Below are positions 33,805-45,107 of a stretch of 64,000 bases of DNA, in pieces. Below the pieces are notes generated by a model. The model was not told the origin of the DNA. It did not search any database and saw only the letters and a list, made by a program, of their open reading frames with translations. This DNA comes from Nissolia schottii (Eukaryota; Streptophyta; Magnoliopsida; Fabales; Fabaceae): contig QANU01067139.1 of the NCBI GenBank assembly GCA_003254905.1, forward strand, positions 688,315-752,314. Reading direction: 5' to 3'. The number at the start of each line of letters is the position of its first letter. Within the stretch, counting starts at the first letter, position 1. A program made the translations under genes and the position numbers.

Positions 33805-36440
33805 AAAATGTAAATGATAACCAAACAAACCCTTAATGATTTGTTTCTTTCATTATACTTGTTAAACGTTTCAGGTTGTGGAGTGAGAGGGCCACAAAAT
33901 GATTACTATGTATGTCAGAGACCCACATCAGGTACCAAAAATTATGAATTGGATCATATAGATCTATCATCAATCATCATATTTTCATAATTCTTTTGTC
34001 TTTTTTATTTTCCCAATTCCTTAACAAACAATCATGGCTACCTTACCCATTACGAATCTGTTCATTGATTTTTGTCTAGATCTCATTCATGATTGTGGTA
34101 GTAACAATAGTAATACTAAGAAAAGATATCGAATTAATGTCCCACAAGGCAAGTAGCAACATGTACCATGATGGAATTAAGTGTAGCTTATGAGAGAGAT
34201 TGGTAGTTTTAGTTGGTATATGTTAAAATCAGTTCTTGCAAAGTGACTATCAATGAAGTTCTCCAATCCATTTCATTGCTTGTCAAAGGTATCCACATAT
34301 CCACAACTATGATGTTCTTTTAGCTTTTAAAACACCATTGGTTGGTAACTAAGCTTGCCATTTTAATTAAAAGATAATGATTTTTTGGATAAGACTTGAA
34401 GATGATCAGATCTATATATAAACCTTGTCAAGGAAAACAAATTAAAAGTTAAGGTGTTGTTTTCTAAACCAAAATATATGTCCGAGTCATTATTTTAAAA
34501 TAAATAAACAGGATCAATGATCACATTGTGAGTCAAAAGAAAAATACAACAGGACGATGAACACCTCGAAAGAGAAAAGAAAAATTACTAGTGCATGTTT
34601 GGTAAACTCAAAATTAAAATAGATAACTAGACTAATCAAGTAAACATCACACACACACACTTAAAATTAATCTTTTTAATTATTGTGTTTTAAACCAACC
34701 AAAGTAGTTCTTGTTAAATATTTATTAATTTTTAAAAGTAATTAATAATTCATATGATAAGTTTGTTGTTTTCTTAATGCGGGAAATTTTAGAACTAAAT
34801 TTTATTTAAGAAATTTTGTAAAATAATTGATACATTTTTAATTCACTTGAATTTTAAGGAAATGTTAAAATTTTTAAGACCTAAATTTAATTCCTACGTT
34901 ATTAGATTTTCTCTAATCATAATAAAAAAATTACAACCACGAGATCTAACATAGTTGGTAACTAATCAAATTTCTTAAGTATATAATTAAAGGTTTAATT
35001 ATTTACTGTGTGTATAAAAGAGAATCTTATAGATATATCAATTTCAATAAACTAAACTTTCGGAATGAATAATCATTATTTCCGACTATGTGTACCTTTG
35101 TTGAGAGGGAAAAAATGGAAAGAAAAAACAACAATAGAGATGCTATAAGGAGATAGAAGGAACATCATTTCATTCATCTCAACATGATGTATTAATTATA
35201 ATTAGGACTTGGGAGGCTTTGTTTTCATTGTGCCACCTGGTATATGTGGTTGAGTGGGTTTCCATTATTGCTCTAACTGAAAGCGAAAGATATATGCGAT
35301 AATTTAACCCCTTCAGTTTTGGTAACGTTGAGATTTTGTTTCAAATTAAATAAAGACACAGATGCACATCACAACAAAATATGTTTCGTCTCTCTGTCAT
35401 TAGCTCCCATTATCCCAGTGATCAATTCCTATCAATCAATCACATCATTTCACAAATTTTGTACACCTTAAAACAACTCAATTAGAAAACTTAACAATTA
35501 CGTCCTCCATCACTTGTGTTTCTTTCTTCTCATTCCTTTTCTTTTCTTTTCTTTTCTTTTCTTTTCTTTCCTTTTTATCCTTATTTTGTTGAAAATTAAA
35601 CTTAGGTAAATCAAGATCTTAATAATATACAGAGTTAATAGGCTATTGTTTACGCTTATGATAAAATTATTTTTTTTTATGAAGTATATTACTTTTTTTT
35701 CTTTTACCGTTTCTTTGATTTTATCAGAAGCATATTCTTATCTGCTTTTTAAAATAAACAAAAAATTAATTATATTTTTCTTTTTGAAAAAACATAAGCA
35801 AACAAAAAAAATTAATAAAAAAGGTATTTCTCTCTCTAAAAGTGCAAACAAACACGCTCAATATCCATAAAAAAAAAAAAGTACTTGTGAACATCAAATT
35901 ACTAGTTAATTAATAACTTGTTCACCGAGGATGGTTAATCCAATTAGTAACAAAGGATTTCTTATCCCGCAAGACCACGATAGTGGTTAATTCATGTGTT
36001 GACCTGAGTGTCACTTTAGAGGGTGATTGTTATTAAAGTATCTCTATACTTAAAAAATGAGCTTTACTTGAATTTATGGGGTATAAAATATCATGCCAGC
36101 TCACACCTCATCCACCATTGAAGATTTTAAGTACAAGTAATATTTTTCTACTTAAAAAGCATAGAAATATACTATATAATTAGCGAAGTGATGGATATCA
36201 AATTTCCCTAAACTTTTATGGCATACTGCAGTAGAAGTTAAAAGGTTTTACCATATGTTATGTAAATACATATGGAACATGACGAACTAACGATGTTGAG
36301 TTTCGGTGGTTCGATTAAATTCTTTGCTCGGTTTGAGCTTTTCAATGGAATGATACATGCAACTTAACGATTTTTACACTTTTTTTTAAATATCATGCCC
36401 ATATTCTATTAAGTCATGCTACACGTATACCAAAAAATAT
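33805..36440. other. Intergenic, no gene seen
   Basis: AT-rich DNA with a (TTTTC)n microsatellite at about 35537-35575. The frame at 35646-35870 is low-complexity. No RNA gene or element ends were recognised. Confidence 0.45.
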
Positions 36441-36459
36441 ACACTATATACTTATATAT

Positions 36460-36565
36460 ATAAAGTTTGTGTTTTAATGTATGTAATGTTTGTGTACTTA
36501 ATTAAGTATAATTGAGAATATCATCTATAAGTTTGTAATGTTTGTGCACTATGAGAATAAAGTTT
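36460..36565 (+). repeat. Second TTTGTGCAC motif cluster
   Basis: Copies of AA(A/T)GTTTGTG(C/T)AC occur at about 36463, 36487, 36538 and 36561 in AT-rich DNA, in the same orientation as the array at the left edge of the window. They lie 1.6 kb upstream of the FAR1/MULE remains. Confidence 0.5.
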
Positions 36566-36569
36566 ATGC

Positions 36570-37305
36570 ATTATTAATGGTGTATGTATGAGTATATAAA
36601 ATTGAGTGTACATATAGCATTTTTGTATTCTCTTTCCCTTTCCGCCCCCTCTAATTTTTAACTTTATTTGTGTATAAACGTGATTCCTGTTAATTAAGGA
36701 AGTAATTGACTCTTTTTATTTTTTATTTTTTTGTCAGTAGGAAGTATCTTTGATTGACATATTCACGATCTAGAAAGCCAGACATATTTTTTTTTCCACA
36801 CAACCTCGTATAGTTGTTTCTTCTCCTTGCTAAGGTAATTTGCAGAGAGACCCATTAAAGTGGGCAAAACATGTCATTAAATTTCCTTTCTCTTCCCCTT
36901 TTTTTTCCTTGCTTTCTAGAAGTAACAACTAGTTCCTCACTTCCCACATTTAATTTTATAGTCAGTTAAGAAATAAAAGGACAGCTTCTTCGTGGACTTT
37001 TTATGAAAGTACATAAATCATGTTACGTATGCCTCAAGATTTATGGGAGAAGAATAAAATAGCAAAGGAAATCTTATGCATGCGCATGTTTTATTTGTCA
37101 ATCTCAAGAAACTGAGTACCCAAATAATAATAAATAAAACCTTTTTGAGAAAAATTAATTTTGCAATTTGCAACTCATCTAGAAGGCCATTTTAAACCAA
37201 GTCAAAACGTCTTTATTAGTGATTTGTGTAGAAGTTGAAGCGCAAATAGACAATTTGCATAATTGAACTATATTCTCCACACGTGTGGTGCAAAGACAAC
37301 TGGCT
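36570..37305. other. Intergenic, no gene seen
   Basis: AT-rich spacer between the motif cluster and the SINE; nothing recognised. Confidence 0.4.
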
Positions 37306-37322
37306 AAGTATATACCATTTGT

Positions 37323-37503
37323 TTAGGTTGCCTGCCCGGTATCCAAGGCTTAGCCTTGACTGATCCGAGTCGACCCGGGTCACGCACCTGGCTATGGCGG
37401 GTAAGTCTCCTAGCGGGGATAACTGCGTACACAAGGTCTCGAACTTAGGACCTTGCTTAAGCGATACCAAGCCGCTTACCACTTGAACCAACCCTCATTG
37501 GTA
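37323..37503 (-). mobile_element. tRNA-derived SINE, copy 1
   Basis: Read on the minus strand it begins near GAGGGTTGGTTCAAGTGGTA (A box GGTTCAAGTGG). It continues to a B box AGTTCGAGACC (37445-37435) and ends with GGATACCGGGCAGG. A 15-bp target duplication, GTATATACCATTTGT / GTATATGCCATTTGT (one mismatch), flanks it at 37308-37322 and 37504-37518. This proves insertion by reverse transcription. The sequence resembles the Au-type SINE family of flowering plants; that name is from memory. It has no coding capacity. Confidence 0.85.
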
Positions 37504-37519
37504 GTATATGCCATTTGTG

Positions 37520-37990
37520 AAACGTAAGATATGTATGTTTCAAAAATAGGAGGGATAGGTTTAGGATTAATTCTAACTTATAAGTAAAAATTTATCACTT
37601 TTTCAGTTTTACGATTGATTATAAGATTTTTTAATTAACATACTTAAACATTAAGAATAAATAAATGGAGTCCAGGAATAAAATAAATAAAAATGAATTT
37701 TACTCATCTGTTTTCTAACATCTGTCACTAAGTATATTTTTTTTTAGGTATAAATAACATTTTTTTATGTGCAAAATATACGCAAAACTAAGAATTCGCC
37801 ATAACCACCACAACACCAGAAACGTGTGTAATTCAAAATAATGTCTTATCCACTAGACTAGCATTAATTTTTGCAACATTTTATGCAATCATATTTATTA
37901 ATATAAATTTATTATTTAATTTTTCTTTTTAAAGAAACCCTAATCTCAAGAGTTCCTAGAACTCTCCCACACTCACACTCTCATCTCATC
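37520..37990. other. Intergenic, no gene seen
   Basis: AT-rich; nothing recognised before the duplicated FAR1-like segment at about 38000. Confidence 0.4.
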
Positions 37991-37997
37991 TGAATAA

Positions 37998-40507
37998 GAG
38001 GTGCCAAAGGTTCGCATGCATGTTGACACATTATTGTAATTTTTTTTTTTGCGTTTTTGTTATTTTTCCATGGAGAGTTTTGTGTTCATGTTCATCGTTT
38101 GATCGGTGAAATTTTTCGTGCATAAACATTACAAATATAGAAATATGACCTGTAGTTCACATTTTGTTACATTCTCAACTTTATAACTATTAATGCACAT
38201 ACATTATAAACATGTGTACACAAACTTTATATATTCTCATGAACAAACATTACTGATATGCATAATACTTAACTATAGGTTAAGTATTGTGCAGAATCTA
38301 ATATATTATAGGAGTGCACAAACTTTATATGGGTTCTTGCACAAACATTGTCTAAACAGACCACAGGTTTTGTTGTTATTGAGGAAGAAGAGGCACCAAA
38401 GGTTGGCATGCATTTTGACACATTGGAGGCAGTCAAAGAATTCTACAATAAGTATACTAAGAAGATTGGATTTACAAGGAGGATAAGGAGTACCAAATTC
38501 ACGGAAGATAAACATATTAAGTACCAAATACTGTCATGTACAAGGAAAAGGTGTCGAACTTCCAAAATACCAACATTTGACAAGACCAATAATCCAACCT
38601 CATTGGCGAAATATGAAGCGAGAATATCTGTATCAAAGGTACAAAACGGAGATACTAAGTTGTGGGTGATAAGGAGTGTTGTTAATGTACATTCACATGA
38701 AGTGAGCCCTTCAAAAACAAAGCTTTTCAAGAAAAATAGAAGTATTAACATGCACGTAAAGCGGATGATTGAGTTAAATGATAGAGCTGGTGTTAGAGTG
38801 AACAAGACATACCAAACTCTTGTTCATCAAGGCGGTGGTCATGAGTAATTAAACTTCATTGAAAAAAATGTGAGAAATTATGTTAACTGAGAGGCACGTG
38901 TTGTTCGGGAGGATGGAGATGCAAAAGCTCTAATGGAATATTTTGCAAGAATGAAGGAGCTGAATCTGAACTTTTGGTACGATGTTGGGGATGATGATGA
39001 AAAACAGATTAAAAATGTTTTCTGGCAGATGCAACGAGCCGAGAGGCTCATGAATACGTGGGTGATATGGTCTCGTTTGACATAACATATGGCATAAATA
39101 GGTATTGTATGCCGTTTTGTTTGTTTGTAGGCGTTAACCACCATGAGATGTTTGTGCTGCTTGGATGTACATTGCTATCGGGGGAGGACACATCAACATT
39201 TGTGTGACTATTTGAATGCTAGGTTAAATGTATGTCGGGGAAGCGGTCAAATTGTATATTCTATCAATGCAAAATGATGCAGAATGCAATTAAAATTGTG
39301 ATGCCTAGTACACGACATCGATGGTGCAAGCAATATGATGAGATCAAGGCCGATCTTAAAAACATCGTGTGGGAAACATTATCTGTCCAGGATTTCAAGG
39401 ATCGATGGTTTGGATTCTTAACAACGTACAACCTTGAAGACTATGAGTGGTTGGATGATATATTTTTCTAAATTTTTGGTTAGCATGTTTGTTAAATTTA
39501 TGTTAAATTTTTTAGATTTAAGTTTGTGCACTAAATATTACAATGTATGTGCACAATTGATGTCACATTTTATGTATAATCATATTTTATGTCAGATAAA
39601 GTTTGTGCACAATAAGATGTGATAATGTTTGTGCACTAATTATATTAATGGCCATGCACACTTGTTGTCAGATTTTGCTTTGTTGATCTTGTTTGTGCAT
39701 ATATGTTGCTAATTCTTGTGCACTGATTATGTTAATGTTTGTGTACATCAGGTCTATACAATGAACATAACAGATGGGTTCCAATAAACCTTAGCAATGA
39801 ATTTTGGGCTGGAATGAGGAGCACACGGAGGAGCGAGAGCATGCATGTATTCTTTGATGGATACTTAAACCCAAAAGGAGCTTGAGCTAGATGTTGCTAG
39901 CTTCAAGACGACAATTTCTTGTGTGACGACATCTTTGATTGAGAAGCAATTTCAATAAGAGTACACACATGACAAGTATCGTGAGGTGCAAAATGAGTTC
40001 AGAGCAAAGGTAAATTGCAACACATTTCTTAAAGACAAGCAAGACACTAAATTAACCTACACCATTGCTGAAGAAGTTGAGGTCAATGGTAAGGTAAGAG
40101 AGTTGTCGTACGATGTGTTGTTCGATGGAGACTCCAATGGTGTTAGATGTCAGTGCTATCTTTTTGAGTCAAAGGGGACCATTTGCCGGCATTATTTGTG
40201 TGTGGTTGGTATCGAAAGAGTTAGGGAAATTCCTACAAAGTACATTCTAAGCCAGTGGAGAAAAAATGTTAAGCGGAGGCATAGCACAATAAAGAGCAAC
40301 CATGACATTAGTAGGATGGGAGCAGTAAAGGATAGGTATGATGGTCTATCCACCCATTTTTATAATGTCTTAAAAAGTGTTGTAGCCACGGAGGAGGGAA
40401 CGAGCTTACTTCACTGGGCACTAGATATGGTAGAGGTTGGATTACAATCACATCTATCAAGCACATCTTTTAATGCCAACAAGAGCCGCGACAATGATTG
40501 TTGTTGA
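37998..40507 (+). pseudogene. FAR1/MULE transposase-derived gene, decayed
   Basis: FAR1-related proteins are Mutator transposases, some domesticated as transcription factors. All family parts are present in order but not in one frame. The FAR1 DNA-binding domain is at 38348-38848 (GMHFDTLEAVKEFYNKYTKK, CRTSKIPTFDKTN, HSHEVSPSKTKLF). The MULE transposase core at about 38990-39220 shows SFDITYGINRYCMPF, VGVNHHE and LLGCTLLSGEDTSTF, with frame changes and stops. It continues at 39232-39471 with MPSTRHRWCKQYDEIKADLK and DYEWLDDIFF. FWAGMRSTRRSESMHVFFDG is near 39800-39860. The SWIM zinc finger is in the last open block, 39986-40507 (CQCYLFESKGTICRHYLCV). Several stops and shifts between blocks make it non-functional as read. 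Stretches at 38200-38345 and 39480-39760 look like introns and carry TTTGTGCAC motifs. A copy of the exon start also lies at 37998-38032. Confidence 0.8.
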
Positions 40508-40736
40508 AATATTTTTTCTCTTACCGTTCCACTTTCAAATCCCCGAAAGGATTCAATTGCAGTACAATGAAGGATTTTTTTTGTCCTCTGGGAATTGGAA
40601 ACACAATGCCATTCTTAGGTATTGTTAATTAAACAATAGGTTGGTGGATTCATCATTTTTACTGAAATGCTTGTAAAAACTTGGAATTGTAAAATAAACA
40701 ATAAACTGAAACTAGTTTAAAAACAATAGAGAAAAA

Positions 40737-41651
40737 TGTTGGGATTTGATTTGTAATACAACTTTTATATATCCAAAAGTTTCATGCATATGGTCTATCA
40801 AATTCTTGATTTCCTCACACCATTTCTTATCTTAAATCATCTATGTCTAGCATGATAAGATCATTTTGTTCCCGTTGCTACTTGTCAATGTCTCGCACAA
40901 TTAACAAAACGAACCATAATAGCTTCGGGTGTTAAAACGACCAATAAACCTAACTCTATCTCTAGCAATTAGGAATATTATATGATTTGACCTAGATCCA
41001 ATTCAACAATGTAGTTTTCACTCACTAAATCAAATCTCAAATAAAGTTTTAGATAGCTAAGCTAAAACAAGCATTAAGTTCAAGATCAAATCATTGAAAT
41101 CATGGAATATCATAGATCCATATACAAAGAAGTTAAGATGGATACATTCAAGCTATAAAACTCATCAAATCCCAACAATGGGAAGGTTAGCTATTCATAA
41201 CCATGGGTGCTTCCTAGCTTATAAAAAGAAATGAAAGAAAGTACGATGATCAGTGAGCGATGGCGGTGCATTTCCACTCCACGGTGTTCGTCGACCTTCA
41301 GAATCTCTTCCCTTTGCTTCTTGGACGAGGTCTGGTTCTCGTTTCTTTCCTTTTCTCTTTCCAAACTCAAAATACCCATCTTTGAAGGAAACCACTTTCC
41401 TTTTATAGTAAAATTAACAAACATGTCGGTAAGCGAATCACAGGGGGCACTGAGTGGCCAGAGAGTGAATTTTGGCCCATTGTTGCATTACATGGGTCGT
41501 TGAACGACCTTAGGGAGTGCGCTGAGCGATCTGAGAGTCCCTTTGTCCTTCAACTCTTCTTGCTTTGTGCCATTTAGCTCGAAACTTCATTCCTATATCA
41601 AAAATTTGACATAAAAGTCATGATTTAACCATATAGCATCCATTCTTAACA
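40737..41651 (-). mobile_element. Probable Ty3/gypsy solo LTR fossil, about 915 bp
   Basis: The segment starts TGTTGGGATTTGATT and ends ATTCTTAACA, i.e. TG...CA, with a TATA-like CTATAAAAGG on the minus strand near 41412. It contains an internal TTGTTGGGATTTGATGAG that I associate with LTRs of legume Tat/Ogre-type gypsy elements; this is recollection, not a search. No pol sequence is attached and no clear 5-bp target duplication was found, so the ends are approximate. Short frames inside it are not genes. Confidence 0.45.
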
Positions 41652-41927
41652 GTATAACAATAAGAAACCAAAATAGGGGAGTTTGCTAAAGAATCCTCAT
41701 TAATTATTCAATATAAGTGTCCATTTAGCTTCTAAAACTACCAAAGTATGACACTTATCAGTTGCTCAATTACGTTGAATGACATATGCAGCCCCCTCAT
41801 GTGTCATGACGTTAAATGACCTTAGGGATTGATGATTTTGCTTATTTATATTAACGTTCGTTAATATCAATCCTGTGTACTTTTTCATTTGCATCATTCC
41901 CCAACTAATACTCAACTTGCTACTAAC

Positions 41928-42094
41928 GGGGGTTGGTTCAAGTGGTAAGCGGCTTGATATCGCTTAAGTAAGGTCTTGAGTTTGAGACCTTGTGTACGCA
42001 GTTATTCTCGCTGGGAGACTCACCCACCATAACTAGGTGCGTGACTCGGGTCGACCCGGATTAGTCAAGGCTAAGCCTTGGATACCGGGCAGGA
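41928..42094 (+). mobile_element. tRNA-derived SINE, copy 2
   Basis: This is the same family as the minus-strand copy at 37.3 kb, here in plus orientation. It starts GGGGGTTGGTTCAAGTGGTA, has a B-box region AGTTTGAGACC and shares ACTCGGGTCGACCCGGAT and GGATACCGGGCAGG. No convincing target duplication is visible, which suggests an older copy. It sits close upstream of the copia element. Confidence 0.75.
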
Positions 42095-42281
42095 AACTAC
42101 TTTCTTGCAAACGTACTTCCTAGGCGAGATGCTTAATGACTTAGTTGCAGCCTGCAGCATTGCCCAGGTTGCTATGCACAATATTTTTTTTTTTACAAAG
42201 CAATTAACGTTGCATAATAATATCTTCTAACAAAATTCAAATTATATTTAATTTTTATCCTCATGATAAAAAGTTAAGAAT

Positions 42282-42946
42282 TGTTGGAAAATGATAAGTA
42301 TTTCAAAAGTTCTAGTCCCACATTGGTTATCATTCAATCTTTCCAGTTGTTTATATACCTTAGTTGTTGTTATAATGGTAAAAAGGCTTGAGAAGAGAGT
42401 TGGGCTAGTGCACATGAGCCCAAGCCATTTGGGCTGGTCAAAGTACAAATCGATGGATTTGCTCCCCTTGCGCGCATGATAAAGAGTGTTCTGGCCTTTT
42501 TGCAAAATTATTTTTTGGATTATTGCAGCTTACCTAAGAAACCATAAATTTTCATGTGCACCGACCAAAGTCCACCACCATCCAAGTTTGACTGCTCACC
42601 GTCCAAATAATAAAAGCTTGCTGCCCACCGTCCAAATTTGATTGGTCACCTTCCAACAATTAATTTCCACTAACCTTGGAATACTTCATATTTTTCCCTA
42701 TAAATACCAACCATGTTTTTGCATTAGATACACCTCTGACATTCTTTCCTTCTTCCTTTCCCTGGGCAAAGTATTTCTCTCGCCAGTTCTGTAATCCAGA
42801 TATTGATCTGGAAGGTGTTGTTTTATCCTGGGGAGTGTTCGGCTTAACGCCCGAATAATACTCCCGAGGACAACGAATTTGTTTTCGTGACTCAACACGT
42901 CCACCTCCTCATCCTCCTGTTGTTGTTATCATCTCCATTTTCAACA
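42282..42946 (+). repeat. 5' LTR of the copia element
   Basis: 665 bp, starting TGTTGGAAAATGATAAG and ending CATTTTCAACA. It contains TATA-like CCCTATAAATACC near 42698 and pairs with the 3' LTR. Confidence 0.92.
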
Positions 42947-44686
42947 ATCTCGAGAGTATTATCGACTCAATGGAGAGCCCCTCCAGCAACAATGCAAACA
43001 ACTCCAACAACAACACTACTACCCATGGTCCTATCCCTACCCCCGTGTATGCTGCGCCACTACCCCCACACTATTCCAAGCCGTTTCTGGACATATCCAA
43101 AATTGAGGTATTCAGAGGCCAGAACTTTCGAAGGTGGCACAAGTGAATTCATTCGACTCTGGACATGCATAGAATAGCTGCTGCTCTTTCTGAACCCTAA
43201 CCAGATCCCGCTGCTGACCCAAAACAATTTCAGGCCTGGACCCATGCAAACAAGGTATGTCGTCATACAATTATCAGTACTTTATCTAACAAATTTTTTG
43301 ATGTCTGCTGCTCCTACAAGCATGCGAAGGACATCTGGGACTCAATGATTCTTGAAGTACACTGCCAAAGATGTTGGAAGACAAAAATTTGTCATAGCAA
43401 ACTACTACAGATGGGAAATGACTGATGACAAAGAGGTTAGAACTCAGACCAACGAGTACCACAAGTTGATTGAAGACGTGAAAAGTGAAAACATAACACT
43501 GTCAGAGGCTTTTGTGGCTGGAATACTATTCGAAAAGTTACCAGACTCATGGAATGATTACAAAAAACAATTGAAGCACAAAGACAGACAGATCTTTTTA
43601 CTAGCTTCGCTTTCCGATCTTATCACTCACATCATCATTGAGGAGACCAGCAGAAAAGAAATCAGTGAAGCAAGAGTTAGGGCACTAGCGTCGCAAGCAA
43701 ATTTTATACAACACAAAGGTATGCAAGTGAGAAACCTGTCACAATATCCCTAAGACCACAAAACCTGCCTTCAAAGGAACATGAAAGAAAACAATATAAA
43801 AGGGAACTGTTTTGTTTGTGAAAAACTGGGTCGTTTTGTAAATCAATGTAGACAACGCAAAAGAAAAGGTTATCCTCCTAAATCAAATGTAAATTTGGTT
43901 GAAGGAGACGATGTTATTGCGGCTGTCGTTTCTTAGGTTAATATGGTTTCGGGTGTGAGGAATTGGGTGGTAGACTCCAGTGCTACCAAGCATATTAGTG
44001 GAAACAAAGATGCTTTTGCCTCCTACACTTCCGTAGGGGAAGGAGAAGAACTCATGTATTTTGGAGACTCCAGGACCGCTCCGATTCATGGAAAAAGGAA
44101 AGTTCTTCTCAAACTCACATCCGGAAAGACCCTTGCTTTAAACGATGTGCTTCATGTTCCTACCATCAGAGCAAATCTGATTTCTGTTGCTCTTCTGGGG
44201 AAGGCTGGGGTGAAGGTTTCTTTTGAATATGACAAAATTGTAATGACTAGAGATAATGTTTTTGTGGGGAAGGGATATTGTGATCAAGGTCTCTTTGTAC
44301 TCAATGTTTCTGAAATAATTATGAAAAGTGCTTCTTCTTCTGCTTACTTGATAGACTCTATTCATATGTGGCATGCTAGACTAAGACATGTGAATTTTTC
44401 ATATATTAAGAAAATGCAGAACTTATGACTAATTGATGGATTAAATAAATCTTATGATAAAAAGTGTGAAATTTGTATTGAATTAAAATTAACCAAGAAG
44501 TCGTATCCCTCAGTATTTGAATGTGAAACTGAACTACTTGGATTAATTCATAGAGCTAGGAGATCTTAAACATACAAAGACTAGAGGAGGTCAAAGATAT
44601 TACATAACTTTTATTGATGACTTCTCTAGAGACACTAAAGTTTATCTCATTAGGAATAAAGATGAAGCCTTTAACATGTTTCTATT

Positions 44687-45107
44687 TGTTACAGACTAGG
44701 CCCTGAAGGCCCATTCCACGAAGCATCCACCTTCAGCCCATGCTACAGCCCAACTAGAGGACACAAGGACCCGCAGAACAGGTCAACAAAGCCAGCGCAA
44801 CCCAAGCCAACCCCAAATGGCTCGAATACCATCACGCCCCGAGATAGACTCCCCCTAGCGGACATCACGCTGCGATCCCCGGAGATAAAACAGTAAGGAT
44901 ATCAGCGGGACTGAGGGAATCACGAGTGTCATCCAGGTATTTAAACAGGGCCAGCACACCAGGTAAGCCCCGAGATGCAACACCCCTACTTTTAACAAGC
45001 ACCTCGAACTCTTCTAACTTAGGCATCGGAGTCCTTGTAGGTACATGCCCCGGCCGACCAACACCCTTCGCGGAGCTCCAGGATTCGAGTTGTGCCCCTC
45101 CGGTACA
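44687..45107. mobile_element. Solo LTR nested in the copia integrase region
   Basis: A 421-bp GC-rich block starts TGTTACAGACTAGGCCC and ends CCGGTACA. It is flanked by a near-perfect 5-bp duplication, CTATT / CTATC. It has a TATA-like GGTATTTAAACAGG near 44936 and GGCATCGGAGTCCTTGTAGG near 45023, a signature common around the R/U5 region of gypsy-type LTRs. It carries no coding domains and sits inside the copia integrase. It is therefore younger than the copia insertion and was reduced to one LTR, presumably by recombination. Confidence 0.75.
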
